Source: Halomonas sp. GD1P12 (lineage in GTDB: Bacteria; Pseudomonadota; Gammaproteobacteria; Pseudomonadales; Halomonadaceae). From it: DNA of 64,000 nucleotides. This document shows, piece by piece, positions 63,442 to 64,000 of the stretch (within the stretch, counting starts at the first letter, position 1; each line of letters begins with the position of its first letter). The notes under the pieces were generated by a model, which had not been told where the DNA came from, searched no databases, and saw nothing but the letters and a program-made list of their open reading frames with translations. The translations under genes and the position numbers were made by a program. Location of the stretch: assembly GCF_025725645.1 (NCBI RefSeq), contig NZ_CP107007.1, positions 1,488,001-1,552,000 on the forward strand, read 5' to 3'.

Positions 63442-64000
63442 ATGATCGAAGTCAAAAAAGGCCTGGATCTTCCCATCACGGGAGCGCCTGAGCAGCGTAT
63501 CGACGATGCGCAGCCAGTGCGCCATGTGGCCATCCTGGGTACTGACTACGTTGGCATGAAGCCAACCATGGAAGTTCAGGAAGGGGATAAGGTCAAACTG
63601 GGCCAGCTACTGTTCACCGACAAGAAAACGGAAGGGGTGCGCTTTACCGCTCCGGCCGGCGGTGAAGTGGTAGCCATTAACCGTGGCGAAAAAAGACGTT
63701 TACTCTCTGTGGTCATCAAGGTCGACGAAAACGAAGAAGCGATGACCTTCGCTTCTCACGAGCGTGACGCCTTGGCCACTCTCGACCGCCAGCTGGTCGT
63801 CGACCAACTGGTCGAAACAGGGCTTTGGACGGCGCTGCGTACGCGACCCTTCTCGCGCACGCCGGCGCTCGACGCGACGCCTTCCGACATCTTCGTCACC
63901 GCGGTGGATACCCATCCGCTCAGCGCTGACCCCGGTGTCATCATCGATGAAAATACCCAGGCATTCGAAGACGGCCTCAAGGTGCTAACCCGCCTGACCG
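63442..64000 (+). CDS. nqrA: Na+-translocating NADH:quinone reductase subunit A, 5' part
   Basis: An open frame from ATG 63442 runs off the window edge, giving 186 residues of an expected 445 or so. [16 protein letters not shown] is the NqrA start, followed by [64 protein letters not shown] and the region [16 protein letters not shown]. NqrA is a peripheral subunit of the sodium pump that couples NADH oxidation to Na+ export, typical of marine and halophilic gammaproteobacteria. It should be the first gene of nqrABCDEF. Confidence 0.95.
   Translation, partial: MIEVKKGLDLPITGAPEQRIDDAQPVRHVAILGTDYVGMKPTMEVQEGDKVKLGQLLFTDKKTEGVRFTAPAGGEVVAINRGEKRRLLSVVIKVDENEEAMTFASHERDALATLDRQLVVDQLVETGLWTALRTRPFSRTPALDATPSDIFVTAVDTHPLSADPGVIIDENTQAFEDGLKVLTRLT

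Overview
The window is GC-rich, densely coded chromosomal DNA from a gammaproteobacterium, most likely a member of the Halomonadaceae (Halomonas-like). This is an inference from gene content and order: a proA-nadD-rsfS-rlmH-mrdA-rodA-mltB-rlpA-dacA-ybeD-lipB block, an mpl-ubiX pair, the long (485 aa) form of GAPDH, a DUF3141 PHA-synthase-like protein, and an nqr operon start. I see no rRNA, tRNA, CRISPR array, prophage or intact insertion sequence. One short MITE-like element is present.

Layout. 1-3.3 kb: the edge of an unknown gene, an AraC regulator/LysE exporter pair, an Ada-like DNA alkyl-repair protein and a macrodomain protein. 3.2-8.9 kb: a compact leftward operon (LacI regulator, binding protein, two permeases, ATPase, metallophosphodiesterase) behind an 18-bp perfect palindrome. 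9-15.4 kb: glutaminase, a lipidated subtilisin-type autotransporter, orphan cobQ, a RidA protein and an unknown gene. 15.5-19.6 kb: a VWA/MoxR pair, a 612-bp AT-rich intergenic region with an orphan terminator (possible small RNA), OmpW and TatD. 19.7-27.8 kb: a dppABCDF peptide transporter followed in the same direction by a LysR regulator and prolidase pepQ. 28-32 kb: an unknown secreted protein, a glutaredoxin-like protein, mpl, ubiX and a second LysE protein, with the MITE-like element at its stop codon.

32.1-35.4 kb: a leftward three-gene set of two membrane proteins with degenerate GGDEF domains and a DedA-PAP2 fusion. I consider this the best candidate for an undescribed system. 35.6-47.2 kb: proline, NAD, ribosome, cell-elongation and lipoate genes in conserved order; lipA is convergent to lipB behind a bidirectional terminator. 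47.4-51.2 kb: a LysR regulator divergent from the DUF3141 protein. 51.6-55.2 kb: topA and two uncharacterised genes. 55.3-57.8 kb: a small Lpp/OprI-like lipoprotein with a C-terminal lysine, flanked by two L,D-transpeptidases, which suggests an outer membrane-peptidoglycan tethering cluster. 57.9-64 kb: mfd, gap, and the 5' part of nqrA cut by the window edge.

Much of the window concerns the envelope: peptidoglycan synthesis and recycling (mrdA, rodA, mltB, rlpA, dacA, mpl), Lpp attachment, the DedA-PAP2 protein, OmpW and a surface protease. Nutrient import (peptides; a probable phosphodiester) is the second theme.
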